The translations under genes were made by a program, and so were the position numbers. Under the pieces are notes generated by a model that made no database searches, was not told the DNA's origin, and saw nothing but the letters and a program-made list of their open reading frames with translations. Below are positions 29,564 to 39,230 of a DNA stretch of 64,000 nt, piece by piece (the stretch's first letter is position 1; each line of letters opens with the position of its first letter). Source of the DNA: Kiritimatiellota bacterium (GTDB lineage Bacteria; Verrucomicrobiota; Lentisphaeria; Oligosphaerales; JAADHN01). Location: assembly GCA_013151865.1 (NCBI GenBank), contig JAADHN010000145.1:1-64000 (forward strand), in the 5' to 3' direction.

Positions 29564-30228
29564 CCTGGATATTCTCAATCGCTTTTGGCAGGATGGCGCA
29601 AAAGCAGACAGTTACCCTGAACTATGCACGCGTCGCCCGGGAAGTGAAGTGCATTGCCGCTCTTCCGGCCCAAGTGCCGGGAATCGAGCTCTGTCGCAGC
29701 ATCGTCCGCAAACGTTTTCCGTCCAGTGTGCATCGACACAATGCTGTCGGCTTTCATTCAGGAATGGTTCCTGATTAGAGCCTGTCCACAATGGATGCGT
29801 GGCCGCGCGTGAACCCGCACTCTTTATTAGTGGACGGGCTCTTTCCGGGCGGACTTCCGTGCATGGATGCGGCGACTGTCTTACAGTTGCCCGCGGATTC
29901 GAACTCGGACGCGTCCTTTTCTGCAAAGCAGTCGCTCACGCCGGCGGTGTCTGCGGCAAGAGAACGAGGGCGTTCTGTTTTGCAGATTGATAGAGTTCCG
30001 GGACAGGGAACCAGTCGACTTTGCTTTCCGGGCGATCCTCGCTACGGTAACGGAATCCGACTTGCCGAAAGGACGTGTGTGGACCGCGCCAAGCCCATGC
30101 GGCGAGCGGAGCCGCACCCCCGCAACCGTTCCGAGAGGCCGGCGGAATGGGATCGACCGGGTCCGGGACCGGCTGCGGCCGCTATTTCGGGATGCGTGTG
30201 CACAGACGCCGTTCAGAGAGGAAGAACC
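29564..30228. other. Intergenic region with an inverted repeat
   Basis: A 665 bp stretch between katG and the sugar kinase. Small ORFs cross it (for example 29867-30241) but lack family motifs and ribosome sites. It includes the 13-nt inverted repeat at 29777-29842. The 3' part should hold the promoter of the polyphosphate operon. Confidence 0.45.
29777..29842. repeat. Inverted repeat, 13-nt arms
   Basis: AGAGCCTGTCCAC (29777-29789) and GTGGACGGGCTCT (29830-29842) pair at 12 of 13 positions around a 40-nt loop. The right arm shares GTGGACGGGCTC with sequence near 16353 and a one-base variant near 26887. This could be a small interspersed element or the folded 3' end of the katG transcript. 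Confidence 0.5.
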
Positions 30229-31203
30229 ATGGACAGATTGACGGTCGGCATCGATCTTGGCGGGACGAAAATTCTGGCTTTGATCGTGGCGGAGTCCGGA
30301 GAGATTCTGGCCCGAGCCAAAAGCAAGACGAAGACGGGTCTCGGGGTCGAAGGCATCGGCGGACAGATGCACAAGACCGCCGAGAAGGCACTGAAGCGCG
30401 CCGGCGTTTCTTGGGAAGCGGTCGAGCGTGTGGGCATTGCGGTGCCCACTTCGGTGGATCCGGCAACCGGCGACGTCCTGCACGCCCCGGCCCTGGGATG
30501 GCGCAATCAACCGGCCCGGGCCGTGTTCGAAAGCATTTTCGAACACCGCGTCGTCTTGGAAAACGATGTGAATTGCGGCACACTCGCAGAATGCCGAGCC
30601 GGGGCCGCGAAAGGAGCGGCCACCGTGGTCGGGTATTTTGTGGGCACCGGCCTGGGCGGAGGGGTGGTCATTGACGGTGAAATCCGCCGCGGCCGCCGGG
30701 GTGTGGCCGGGGAACTCGGACACGAAATCATCCGTCATAACGGCAAACTCTGCGGGTGCGGTCACCGCGGCTGTGTGGAGGCGTACGCCAGCAAGACAGC
30801 CTTCTGTCGCGAATTCCGGCGCCTGATTCTGAAGAAGGGACGGAAAAGCGTCTTGTCGGATTTGACCTCGGACACGACCTTTAAATCGATCAAGAGCAGT
30901 GTGCTGGCCGAGGCCTATCGCCGGGAGGACCCGGTGGTGTGCAAAGTACTGCGCAAAGGCGCGTGGATGCTGGGGGTTGCCACAGCCAACCTGCACGCCA
31001 TCTTGGCGCCGGACTGCGTGGTCTACGGGGGCGGGGTCATGGAAGCGTTGGGCCCGGAACTGCTCCCGGAAATTCGGCGGGGACTCGAGGCACACCTGTT
31101 CGGGATCACCCCGGAAGACGTAAGCCTGCGGTTGTCCGCCCTGGGAGACGATGCCGTGCCCCTGGGCGCCGCGTGCCTGGCAGCCGATACGGCGAACGAG
31201 TGA
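30229..31203 (+). CDS. ROK-family sugar kinase (glucokinase-like)
   Basis: This 324-residue kinase has the ROK layout: N-terminal phosphate motif (TVGIDLGGTKILALIV), catalytic Asp in VLENDVNCGTLAE, the ROK signature (FVGTGLGGGVVIDGEI), the conserved ELGHEII and the zinc-binding CGCGHRGCVEAYAS. It most likely phosphorylates glucose or a similar hexose. ATG 30229 has AGAGAGGAAGAACC upstream; the track entry from 29791 is an extension. The Ppx/GppA gene starts 12 bp downstream and ppk overlaps that gene, so this kinase belongs to a polyphosphate operon. Some ROK kinases use polyphosphate instead of ATP; the context makes that worth testing, but the sequence does not prove it. Confidence 0.9.
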   Translation: MDRLTVGIDLGGTKILALIVAESGEILARAKSKTKTGLGVEGIGGQMHKTAEKALKRAGVSWEAVERVGIAVPTSVDPATGDVLHAPALGWRNQPARAVFESIFEHRVVLENDVNCGTLAECRAGAAKGAATVVGYFVGTGLGGGVVIDGEIRRGRRGVAGELGHEIIRHNGKLCGCGHRGCVEAYASKTAFCREFRRLILKKGRKSVLSDLTSDTTFKSIKSSVLAEAYRREDPVVCKVLRKGAWMLGVATANLHAILAPDCVVYGGGVMEALGPELLPEIRRGLEAHLFGITPEDVSLRLSALGDDAVPLGAACLAADTANE

Positions 31204-31214
31204 GGAACGACTCC

Positions 31215-32762
31215 GTGAGCACGCAACCCGCCAGCCCGGGCGGCCCCTACGCCGTCATCGACGTCGGTGCGCACTCGGTGCGTCTGCAGGTTTCTCAATT
31301 GAGGCCAGACGGGAGCATCGAGTTGCTCGACAGTGCCGAGCGCCCGGTTCCGCTGGGCGAGGACGTGTTCCGGCGGGGCGCGATTTCGATCCGGAACATG
31401 CGCCTTGTGAGCGGGATCCTCCGTGATTTCTCGCGGCTCATGACCGAAACACGGGTGCAACGAGTTCGGGCGTTCGCCACCAGCGCGGTCCGGGAAGCGG
31501 AGAATCGGGACTTCTTTTTGGATAACGTGGCCCATGAAAGTCACATCCGGCTCGAAGTGCTTTCGGCCGCCGAGGAAATCCGGCTCGTGTTCCTGGCGAT
31601 CGAGGAGGCCCTGGGAGGGCGGTTCGATTTCAAACAGAGGAACGCCGTCATTTGCCTGGTCGGTACGGGCGCGACACAGTTGTGTTTCACGGAAAACGGA
31701 TTGCTCACCCACGCGGAAACGGCGCGGCTGGGGACCATCCGCGTGGTCGAGCAATTGGCCGAACCGGTGAGCCCGGCTCGACTGCGCCAATTCATCGACC
31801 CGTTCATCGGCGCGGTGGTCAGCGGCGTCGCCCGCATTTCGGATCCCGGCCGGCCTCGGCTTTTCCTGGCCCTGGGCTCGGCGGTTCGGGCCCTGGTGTC
31901 CCTGAACCACATTCCGGAGGATGCGAATGCGGCGGTCCTGTCCCGCAGACGGTTCCGGCAAACGTTCGAAACCGTCGCGGGTGTGCCCCCGGCCCAGTTG
32001 GCCGTCCGCTTCCATTTGAGCGACACGATCGCCCAAAGTCTCGAACCGTGCTGCAACATGCTGGACCATGTGTTCGACATCACCGAAACCGACCGCATGA
32101 TCATTCCCCTGATCAGCACACGGGACGCGGTGGTCCGCGATCTTGTCCGGATCGAACAGGGCGCCCCCGACGCGTTCGAACCCCATATTCGCTCCGCAAC
32201 ACGACATCTGGCCCAAAAGTTCAGCGCTGATATGGCCCATGCCGAGACGGTGGCCGCGTTCGCGCTCCGTCTCTTCGACGTGCTCGGGTCCCTCCACGGT
32301 CTTTCCGCCCGGGACCGTCTCCTGCTCGAAGTTGCCGCCATTCTCCACGACGTGGGGCTGTTCATCAGCAACCGGACACATCACAAGCATTCCTTCTACC
32401 TCGTGCGTTCGAGCGAATTGCCGGGCATCAGCCCGGAGGAACAGGAACTGGTCGCCGTGGTCGTGCGGTATCACCGGCGCGCCATGCCCGCCGCGCGCCA
32501 TCCCGAGTACATGGCGTTCCCGCTGCAGGATCGGCTGCGCATCGCCCGTCTGGCCGCCATTCTCAGGGTGGCCGACGCCCTGGATCGACGGCACCAGCAA
32601 CGTTTCCCCCGAATCGAAGTGGAACTGCACGGGGAAGACGAACTGATCCTGGCGGTCCACGGTTCGCTCGATCTCACGCTGGAGAATTGGGGCCTGCGCC
32701 GAAAGGCCGACCTGTTCGAACAAGTTTTCGGTAGAAGAGTCAACCTGGTGACCAAACGGTGA
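31215..32762 (+). CDS. Ppx/GppA exopolyphosphatase with C-terminal HD-like domain
   Basis: This 515-residue protein hydrolyses polyphosphate from its ends or the pentaphosphate pppGpp. The N-terminal actin-like fold has YAVIDVGAHSVRLQV, the FATSAVREAENRDFF segment, the SAAEEIRLVF catalytic Glu region and a phosphate loop (CLVGTGATQL); here the second loop lacks the usual Asp-Gly-Gly-Ser spelling. The C-terminal part has an HD-type pattern (EVAAILHDVGLFI, HHKHSFYLV), as in full-length Ppx enzymes. GTG 31215 is chosen with TGAGGAACG upstream; the track start at 30939 lies inside the kinase gene. Its stop overlaps the ppk start by 4 nt (GTGA), so breakdown and synthesis enzymes are coupled. Confidence 0.88.
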   Translation: MSTQPASPGGPYAVIDVGAHSVRLQVSQLRPDGSIELLDSAERPVPLGEDVFRRGAISIRNMRLVSGILRDFSRLMTETRVQRVRAFATSAVREAENRDFFLDNVAHESHIRLEVLSAAEEIRLVFLAIEEALGGRFDFKQRNAVICLVGTGATQLCFTENGLLTHAETARLGTIRVVEQLAEPVSPARLRQFIDPFIGAVVSGVARISDPGRPRLFLALGSAVRALVSLNHIPEDANAAVLSRRRFRQTFETVAGVPPAQLAVRFHLSDTIAQSLEPCCNMLDHVFDITETDRMIIPLISTRDAVVRDLVRIEQGAPDAFEPHIRSATRHLAQKFSADMAHAETVAAFALRLFDVLGSLHGLSARDRLLLEVAAILHDVGLFISNRTHHKHSFYLVRSSELPGISPEEQELVAVVVRYHRRAMPAARHPEYMAFPLQDRLRIARLAAILRVADALDRRHQQRFPRIEVELHGEDELILAVHGSLDLTLENWGLRRKADLFEQVFGRRVNLVTKR

Positions 32763-34879
32763 AGCCACTCTCGCCCGAACATTTCATCAATCGCGAACTC
32801 AGTTGGCTGGACTTCAACAACCGGGTCCTCCAAGAGGCGGCGGACCCGGCCAACCCGCTGCTGGAACGCCTGAAATTCATCGCCATCACCGCCGCCAATC
32901 TCGATGAATTCTTCATGGTGCGCGTGGCCGGATTGCGGCAGCAGCTCGAGTCGGACAGCACGGGGACCGACCCGGCAGGCCTCTCGGTGCGGCAGCAACT
33001 CCGCCGGGTCCGGCGCCGGGTGATCAGTCTGGTGTCGCGACAGTACAAAGTCCTGCACGGCAGTCTGCTGCCCGGGCTTCGGGCCGAAGGGATTTCCCTG
33101 GTGCGTCCCCGGGACCTGGCCCCGAGGGACAGACAGCAGCTCGGGGCTTATTTCGAGCATGAAATCCTGCCGGTACTCACGCCGGTCGCCGTCGGCCCGA
33201 GCCATCCCTTTCCCATGGTCAACAACGGCGCCATCGAGATCGCCGTCCGTCTTCGAGACCCGGGGTCGCCCGGGGCGCGCTACGCTTTAGTCGAGGCCCC
33301 CGGCGTGCTCGACCGTTTCGTCCAAGTCCCCGCCGCCGCGGGGGAAGGGACCGCCTATGCCCTGATCGAGGAAATCATCCTGGACAATCTCGAAAAGCTT
33401 TTTATCGACAAAGAAATAACGGACTCCCTGCTGTTCCGGGTCACGCGCGACATGGATTTCGCCGTGGACGATGAAGATGCCGCAGACTTGCTTCAACACC
33501 TTGAGACCGCATTGCGACGCCGCAAGCGCCGGGCCCCCGTACGTCTCGAACTCCTGGAGCGAAGCAGCAGTCGGCTCGGCAACTGGCTGGCGTCGCAGCT
33601 TGGCTTGGAGCCCGATGCGGTCCACCGGGTGGCGGGGCCTTTGGACCTCTCTCGATTCAACACACTGGCGTTCGGGCTCGACCGAGACGACCTGCGCGAA
33701 CCGCCGTGGCCGCCCCTCGATGCGCCGCAGTTCCCCGTCGACCTGCCCATGTTCGAGGCGCTCCGACATGAAGGCGTCATCCCGCTTTTCCACCCTTTCC
33801 AATCGTTCGATCCCGTGGTGCGCCTCTTGCGAGAGGCCGCAGAAGATCCGGACGTGCTGGCCATCAAGCAGACGCTCTATCGGGTCAGCGGGGACTCTCC
33901 CGTGGTCCGGGCCCTGCAACGCGCCGCGGAACAGGGCAAACAGGTAACGGTGATCGTGGAAGTCAAGGCCCGCTTCGACGAAGCCCGCAACATCGCCTGG
34001 GCCCGCTCCCTCGAGGAATCCGGGGTCCACGTGATCTACGGGATCGCCGGCTACAAGGTCCACTGCAAGATGTTGCTCATCGTTCGGCGCGAACAGGGCC
34101 GAATCGTCCGGTACCTGCACCTGGCCACCGGCAACTACAACGACCGCACCGCCCGGCTCTACACGGACATCGGGATGTTTGTCACGGACCCGGACCTCTG
34201 CATGGACGCCGCGTCGCTTTTCAACGTGATGACCGGATACTCCGCGCCGCCTCCCTGGCGCAAGCTTCACGTGGCCCCTTTCGACCTGCGCGAGCATTTT
34301 TGCGCGCTCATCGAGCGAGAGGCCCGTCTCACCAATCCCCGGCAACCGGGACGCATCACGGCCAAGATGAATTCGCTCGTGGATCCGGGGATCATTCGGA
34401 AACTGTACGAAGCGGCGGAGAACGGCGTGCAAATCGACCTGATCGTGCGCGGCGCCTGCTGTCTCCGACCCGATATTCGACCCGGCCGAATCCGAGTTGT
34501 CAGTATCGTGGACCGTTTCCTCGAGCACAGTCGCATCTATCGGTTCGAGAACGGCGGCAGTCCCGAATACTTTCTCTCGAGTGCGGACTGGATGCCGCGA
34601 AACTTGGATCGCCGTTTCGAAGTCCTTTTCCCAGTGACCGCTCCAGAGGTATGCCGACTGCTGGACCGAATCCTGCTTTTCCAACTGGAGGACCGCTTCA
34701 AGGGGCGATTCCTGGGCCGGAATGGGCGCTACGTCCGCCCGCGTCGTCGGCCCGAAGCCACGCGCAGCCAGCGCCGGACCTACGAATTGTTTCGGGCCGA
34801 ACTCGAACAACTGGGACGCAGGACGCGAAGCGACGGGGTGGTTCGCGCTCTGCGCCGACCGGCAAAGCCCGGGCACTGA
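32759..34879 (+). CDS. ppk: Polyphosphate kinase 1
   Basis: This 706-residue enzyme makes polyphosphate from ATP. It has the N-terminal helical signature (INRELSWLDFNNRVLQEA), the LKFIAITAANLDEFFMVR segment, and the two catalytic histidines: H435 in YKVHCKMLLI and H454 in RYLHLATGNYNDRTARLYTD, the same 19-residue spacing as in E. coli Ppk. The C-terminal phospholipase D-like domains follow (KMNSLVDPGIIRKLYEAAENG). The GTG start overlaps the stop of the Ppx/GppA gene. The length is normal. It is membrane-associated in other bacteria. Phosphate-regulated control is common for this gene, but I did not see a Pho box. Confidence 0.97.
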   Translation: MKPLSPEHFINRELSWLDFNNRVLQEAADPANPLLERLKFIAITAANLDEFFMVRVAGLRQQLESDSTGTDPAGLSVRQQLRRVRRRVISLVSRQYKVLHGSLLPGLRAEGISLVRPRDLAPRDRQQLGAYFEHEILPVLTPVAVGPSHPFPMVNNGAIEIAVRLRDPGSPGARYALVEAPGVLDRFVQVPAAAGEGTAYALIEEIILDNLEKLFIDKEITDSLLFRVTRDMDFAVDDEDAADLLQHLETALRRRKRRAPVRLELLERSSSRLGNWLASQLGLEPDAVHRVAGPLDLSRFNTLAFGLDRDDLREPPWPPLDAPQFPVDLPMFEALRHEGVIPLFHPFQSFDPVVRLLREAAEDPDVLAIKQTLYRVSGDSPVVRALQRAAEQGKQVTVIVEVKARFDEARNIAWARSLEESGVHVIYGIAGYKVHCKMLLIVRREQGRIVRYLHLATGNYNDRTARLYTDIGMFVTDPDLCMDAASLFNVMTGYSAPPPWRKLHVAPFDLREHFCALIEREARLTNPRQPGRITAKMNSLVDPGIIRKLYEAAENGVQIDLIVRGACCLRPDIRPGRIRVVSIVDRFLEHSRIYRFENGGSPEYFLSSADWMPRNLDRRFEVLFPVTAPEVCRLLDRILLFQLEDRFKGRFLGRNGRYVRPRRRPEATRSQRRTYELFRAELEQLGRRTRSDGVVRALRRPAKPGH

Positions 34880-35020
34880 GCCGAACACGCGAAACTCGGG
34901 GGCCGACTTGCACAATCCCCGCTCGCGCATAAATTACAGGTCGTCTCGGGGGCGTCTGGAACCACCGGCTTGCCCAAACGATTCCAAGACGTACCGCGAG
35001 CGTATCTCACCGATTTCGGT

Positions 35021-35097
35021 GCGCCCGTAGCTCAGCTGGATAGAGCGTCTGCCTCCGGAGCAGAAGGCCGCGTGTTCGAATCACGCCGGGCGTACCA
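35021..35097 (+). tRNA. tRNA-Arg (anticodon CCG)
   Basis: A complete cloverleaf folds here: acceptor GCGCCCG pairs with CGGGCGT (first pair G-U), D arm GCTC...GAGC, anticodon stem TCTGC/GCAGA with loop CTCCGGA, giving anticodon CCG, T arm GCGTG-TTCGAAT-CACGC, and an encoded CCA end. It reads arginine codon CGG, which is frequent in this GC-rich DNA. It lies 141 bp downstream of ppk. Confidence 0.95.
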
Positions 35098-35136
35098 TTC
35101 TTTATTCCATGGGGCGTCCCAGATCTTTTCGAGGCG

Positions 35137-35158
35137 ATCCCCCCGAGTCCAGGGGGAT
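35137..35158. terminator. Possible hairpin between tRNA-Arg and the glycosidase gene
   Basis: ATCCCCC and GGGGGAT form a perfect 7-bp stem with an 8-nt loop, 40 bp after the tRNA and between converging transcripts. There is no T-run on either side, so an intrinsic terminator is uncertain. Confidence 0.3.
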
Positions 35159-35230
35159 GGGGTCGGCCGCGCTTGCGTTGAAACCATCCAGGGGCCATCC
35201 CCGGGATGTCCGAACCTTCGCCGCCCGGAA

Positions 35231-38200
35231 TCACTCTCCAGCCTGTTCGAGCCGCGCCGCCCATGGTCCCTCGAGCAAGTGCATCGCGCGCGCCAGGCGA
35301 CCGGCCGTCAGCGCCCGTTCCACGAGCGCTATTCGGCTGCGAGCCCGGACCGAGGCAGACTCGGGTCGGGCCGCAAGCGTCCGCCGCAGGCGGGGCGCCA
35401 GTTGTGCGGTCACGGCTTCGGTTCCCTGGGTCCGCCCCCCGGAGAGCCGGAGTGTGCCGGGCCGCCCCCATAAAGCGACCAACTGATACGGGGCCAATCT
35501 CAGGTCGACTCGGCCGTTCACCGGCCGCAGCTCGCGCCGGCCGGCCAGGTCCGTAGCCGGTCCGCCGCCGATGACGGACAGCGAAACCCTCAGCGGATAC
35601 GGCAACCGATTCTGGATGGAACACCAGTCGCCGTCGGCCCGACTGCACGTACGGACACGGACCGGATCGGCGAGACCGGGAACGTCCGCAAACGGGGCGG
35701 CCGGCAGTTGTCGGAAGGCGGTCGCCCATCGGCCCAGCGCCGCTTCCATGCCGGCGGTCCCCACGACAAACCCGCCCTTGGTCAATACGGTCACATCCGC
35801 CTCCCCCATTGCTTCCGCATAGTTCTCCAGGGCGTACGGCTCGGCCGGGACCGGCGTCGAGACGCGCCAACCCAATTCGCGCTGTCCCCATTTTTTCAGA
35901 CCTTCAAGGGGGGAGAGACGGCCGATGGGGTCCTCCCAATACTTGTCGTGAAGATTGACCCCGAACGGACGGCCAAGCTCGGCGAACGGCCGGTACGCAT
36001 TCGAGACAAAGTTCTCGGTTCGGAACACGCGCATCTCCGGCCGAAACGGGCCGCGGCGCGAGCGATGCCATCGGTACAGACCGGGAGAGAAGGTATTCAA
36101 GAACTGGATATTGGGTATGCGCGCGAGTAGACGTACGTCCGCGCCGAACTCCCGGGCCGCTCCGACGAAATCCGTCTGGTCCGCGGGCCTGTCCGCGTTG
36201 GTTTCATCCAGCACAGTGTAGAGATTGACGGCGAGTGTCAGGTCCGGGCGCCGTTCCCGCAGGATGCCGGCATACTCGGCCCACTGACCGGCAAGCCGGC
36301 CGCAGCGCCAGTCCAGCCACTGCTCCCAGTATTTCGACCGCAACGTGCGATAGGCCCGGTTGGCACGCACCGGCGAGGCATAATCGATGCCCAGGCGAAG
36401 CCCGGTGTCTTTCTCGAACCCGTGAAGGTTTTCGTCATTGTATCCGGTATCCGTGCTCCCGAACCACAGCAGCGAGTGCCGGGGCAGATGCAGGCAAATG
36501 CCGCCAAACGCCGGACTGTCGCCGTAGCGGTCGGCGATCTCCCGAACCAGGGCGCCTACGGCGGTGTGCACCTCGGGCGCCAATGGATTGAAATCGCCGG
36601 GGGTTCCGTGCCAGCCGGAAATCTTCAAGGAAGTATCCCATTGCACGGTGACCGGGGTGGAGGCGCCGGCCCGGACCCGGGCCGCATCCGTCACGCAATT
36701 CGCCAGGGACGGCAGATCATGGACATTGAAAGTCGTCACCAGGCGAAATCCGTGTTTCTCGAACCGCATCAGCAGGTAGCGGATGAAGTCGCGGGGATGC
36801 GGGCGTGACCCCAGTTGGCCGTCGCCCTGGCTCGGGGAGGGATAGAGCGGGCCGTGGTACCAAACCGCCGGGTAGTACAGGACGTTCAGACCGCAGGCGT
36901 CCATGTAGGCCGTCAATCGGTCCACAACCGCCTTGAACGACGGGAACTCCGGCGCGCCCCCGAAGTTGGCGGGCAGGACCGGATCTTCGTAATAGAGCCC
37001 CACCTGCCGCTCGGGCGCTCCCCGAAACTTTGCGGCAGGCACATCGAGCGCCGCCGGCGGACCGCTCATTTCATAGAGCCGCACGCGACCGGCGGCGGCC
37101 GGTCGGCCGGTTTCCGCGGTCATAAACACGAGCGCGTCGTCGGCACGGCGAGGCCAAAACCAGACCGTCCGGATCTGCATCCGGCCCGAGTTCGGGTACT
37201 CGTCTCCGGCCAGGATGCCGCCGGCCACATCGTACCGGCAGCCGTTGACGATGATGTCCATGGTCCGAGGACGGTCGTCGGGCCACGTCCATTCAAGCCG
37301 GTGCCATTGCCCGGGCTTCTCGACCCGCAGGCGCACAGCAAACCGAGAGCCCTTCTTCTCGCCGGCTTCGCGGAAGACCCCCGCGCCGCTGCGGACCACC
37401 CTGCTCGTGCCGTCGTCGCAAAACACGGACTCGGGCAATTTCCGGGTCAGGTCCGTTTCCTGTACCAGGCGGCTCGCCGGTTTCGAAGCGCGGGGCGGCT
37501 CAGAAAAGCAGATGCGCAGAAATGCCGCGCTCCCCGGCAGCACACTCGCCCCCGGCGGCACGGCCTCGAGGCGGTAGTCACCCGGGACCAACCCCTCGGC
37601 CTCCACGGTCAGACGCCGAAGCTGCCGCGGTGCGAACTCCGCACTCTTCAGCGTCCATCGACGGGAGGGCTGGGCGGCGTCGCCGGCAAACAGCCGAACC
37701 GTTAGCGGACCGGGGACCGAGACGTCCTGCAGATTACGCACTTCAAAATCGATGCGCACTCGGGCCTGCTGCGCCAGGTAAGGCCGCGGGACCCGGAGCG
37801 TCAACGGAACGCGCGAGGCGTAGAGGCGCCGTACTTGTTCGGCGGTCAGCATTCGGTCGTAGGTGGTGACTTCGTCGAATGCCGCCATGGCGGGATCGTG
37901 TCCCCCGCGGCTGCCGATCCAGAAGAATCGTTTCGGTCGCGGCGTCCAGGGCGGGTGCAGAAAGGCCTTGCCTCTGTCGCTCCCGCCGCGAAACGGGCGA
38001 CCGTCGATATACTGGGCGGAAACGCCGGTCGCGGCGTCCCATGTCTGGACCACGAAGTGCCAAGTCCCCGCGCGCCAACCGCTGATGTCCGCGTACACGT
38101 AAGAGTCCCGCGGATCTCGCAGGTCGAACCGAAGACGCGACTTGGAGGCATGGTACCAGATCCATCGGCAATCGTCTCCGGGTTGGTCCGGCGGGGCTTC

Positions 38201-38557
38201 CCGGAAGAAGACATGGGTGGCCTTCGCGGTCCGCACGGACCAATCCGGACGGACCCAAAAGGCCAGGGCGCCGCGCCGGTGCGGGACGTTGCCGCCGCCC
38301 GGGTATTCGAGCACGGCCCCGGCCCCGCAGTAAACGGCCTGACCGAACGGAGACGGAACGAATCGGACATTGGCGCTCCGCCGCGGCAGAATGCCTGCTT
38401 TTCCGCCAGGACCGTCCGCGGCCAACGAGCCGTCGAAGGCCGCACGGAACACGACTTGCGGCGGCCCGGTCGGGGGCGCCGGCGCGGCGGGCGGCGGCGC
38501 GGCACGCTCCGAAGCAATGGGCGCGAAATTCTCCCTTTGCCAGTGCCGTGACTTCAT
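35231..38557 (-). CDS. LamG-domain TIM-barrel glycosidase-like protein, 3' part of a frameshifted gene
   Basis: This 1108-residue frame begins without a signal peptide or ribosome site and probably continues the next listed frame. Layout: a proline-rich linker, a LamG/concanavalin-like domain (about 30-240; VVFRAAFDGSLAADGPGG, AFDEVTTYDRMLTAEQVRRL), an Ig-like region, a beta-rich middle, then a TIM-barrel-like catalytic region (YYEDPVLPANFGG, GLNVLYYPAVWYHGPLYPS, FGGICLHLPRHSLLWFGS) and a C-terminal beta domain. It looks like a large exported enzyme or binding protein acting on plant or algal polysaccharide. I cannot assign a GH family. It is last in the minus-strand carbohydrate run. Confidence 0.72.
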   Translation of the reverse strand: MKSRHWQRENFAPIASERAAPPPAAPAPPTGPPQVVFRAAFDGSLAADGPGGKAGILPRRSANVRFVPSPFGQAVYCGAGAVLEYPGGGNVPHRRGALAFWVRPDWSVRTAKATHVFFREAPPDQPGDDCRWIWYHASKSRLRFDLRDPRDSYVYADISGWRAGTWHFVVQTWDAATGVSAQYIDGRPFRGGSDRGKAFLHPPWTPRPKRFFWIGSRGGHDPAMAAFDEVTTYDRMLTAEQVRRLYASRVPLTLRVPRPYLAQQARVRIDFEVRNLQDVSVPGPLTVRLFAGDAAQPSRRWTLKSAEFAPRQLRRLTVEAEGLVPGDYRLEAVPPGASVLPGSAAFLRICFSEPPRASKPASRLVQETDLTRKLPESVFCDDGTSRVVRSGAGVFREAGEKKGSRFAVRLRVEKPGQWHRLEWTWPDDRPRTMDIIVNGCRYDVAGGILAGDEYPNSGRMQIRTVWFWPRRADDALVFMTAETGRPAAAGRVRLYEMSGPPAALDVPAAKFRGAPERQVGLYYEDPVLPANFGGAPEFPSFKAVVDRLTAYMDACGLNVLYYPAVWYHGPLYPSPSQGDGQLGSRPHPRDFIRYLLMRFEKHGFRLVTTFNVHDLPSLANCVTDAARVRAGASTPVTVQWDTSLKISGWHGTPGDFNPLAPEVHTAVGALVREIADRYGDSPAFGGICLHLPRHSLLWFGSTDTGYNDENLHGFEKDTGLRLGIDYASPVRANRAYRTLRSKYWEQWLDWRCGRLAGQWAEYAGILRERRPDLTLAVNLYTVLDETNADRPADQTDFVGAAREFGADVRLLARIPNIQFLNTFSPGLYRWHRSRRGPFRPEMRVFRTENFVSNAYRPFAELGRPFGVNLHDKYWEDPIGRLSPLEGLKKWGQRELGWRVSTPVPAEPYALENYAEAMGEADVTVLTKGGFVVGTAGMEAALGRWATAFRQLPAAPFADVPGLADPVRVRTCSRADGDWCSIQNRLPYPLRVSLSVIGGGPATDLAGRRELRPVNGRVDLRLAPYQLVALWGRPGTLRLSGGRTQGTEAVTAQLAPRLRRTLAARPESASVRARSRIALVERALTAGRLARAMHLLEGPWAARLEQAGE

Positions 38558-39230
38558 CGGCCGTCAGGGCGCGGTCGAGAATGACGAGATCCCGATAGTC
38601 CCCCAACCCCGGCTCCAGTCCGGCTTCGCCCCCGCCGAGCCGAAGAATGTCCCCCGGCGGCTTCGGCTCGTAGGTGTAGTCGCGCTTGCCGGCCGGTCGG
38701 CCGTCCACGAACAGGCGTATCCCCTCGCTCGAGTCCCACGTGGCCGTCAGGTGATGCCATTTGCCCGGAGGAATTCGCTCGAGCGGGACCGTAATGTAGC
38801 GGTCTTCCCGGGAACGCATGTCGAATCGGAGGTAACTCTTGTCCCAACGGACGATCCACAGACGCAAGGCATTGTCGCCCTTGACGCTGAAGTTCCGGCT
38901 GTCGGCGAAGAGCAGACGCTGAGCGTGGTCGTCGGCCGGCCAACCCGGCCTGAACCGGAAGGCCAGAGTCCCATGGGCTTTGTTCAGGTTCCCGGCAGCC
39001 AACCAGGCGAGGACATTGTCGCTCCCCTTGACACGCCAGAACCCGCCCACTTTGCTGTCGACACGGCACAGCGCCTCCCCGCAGCCGGCGCTCTGCTCGG
39101 CATCCGGCCCCCGCGTCAACGATGCTGCCAACCGCAATCGCACAACGGGCTGCGCCGCGGACGCCGCCAGGGCGCAACCGACAACGACTGTGGGAATTGC
39201 ACGTTTGAAGACCGAAAGGAACTCTTGCAT
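38530..39230 (-). pseudogene. 5' part of the LamG-glycosidase gene, before a frameshift
   Basis: ATG 39230 (CCGGAGCGG upstream) starts MQEFLSVFKRAIPTVVVGCA, a signal peptide cleaved after a SAAQ-type site. A LamG domain follows (LAFRFRPGWPADDHAQRL, KWHHLTATWDSSEGIRLFVD, VILDRALTADEVTALAKGE). Its similarity ends near 38530; the same frame continues as non-native sequence to 37743. At exactly that point the +1 frame (ORF 35231-38557) begins to look native (NFAPIASERAAPPPAAPAP). The simplest reading is one gene of about 1330 codons broken by one extra base near GGCAAAGGGAGAATTT. It may be a true mutation, an assembly error or, less likely, programmed shifting. Confidence 0.7.

Noticed and set aside
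29867-30241. 124-codon ORF overlapping the ROK kinase start
   Set aside because: No ribosome site or family pattern; the kinase start with its own site explains the end of the stretch.
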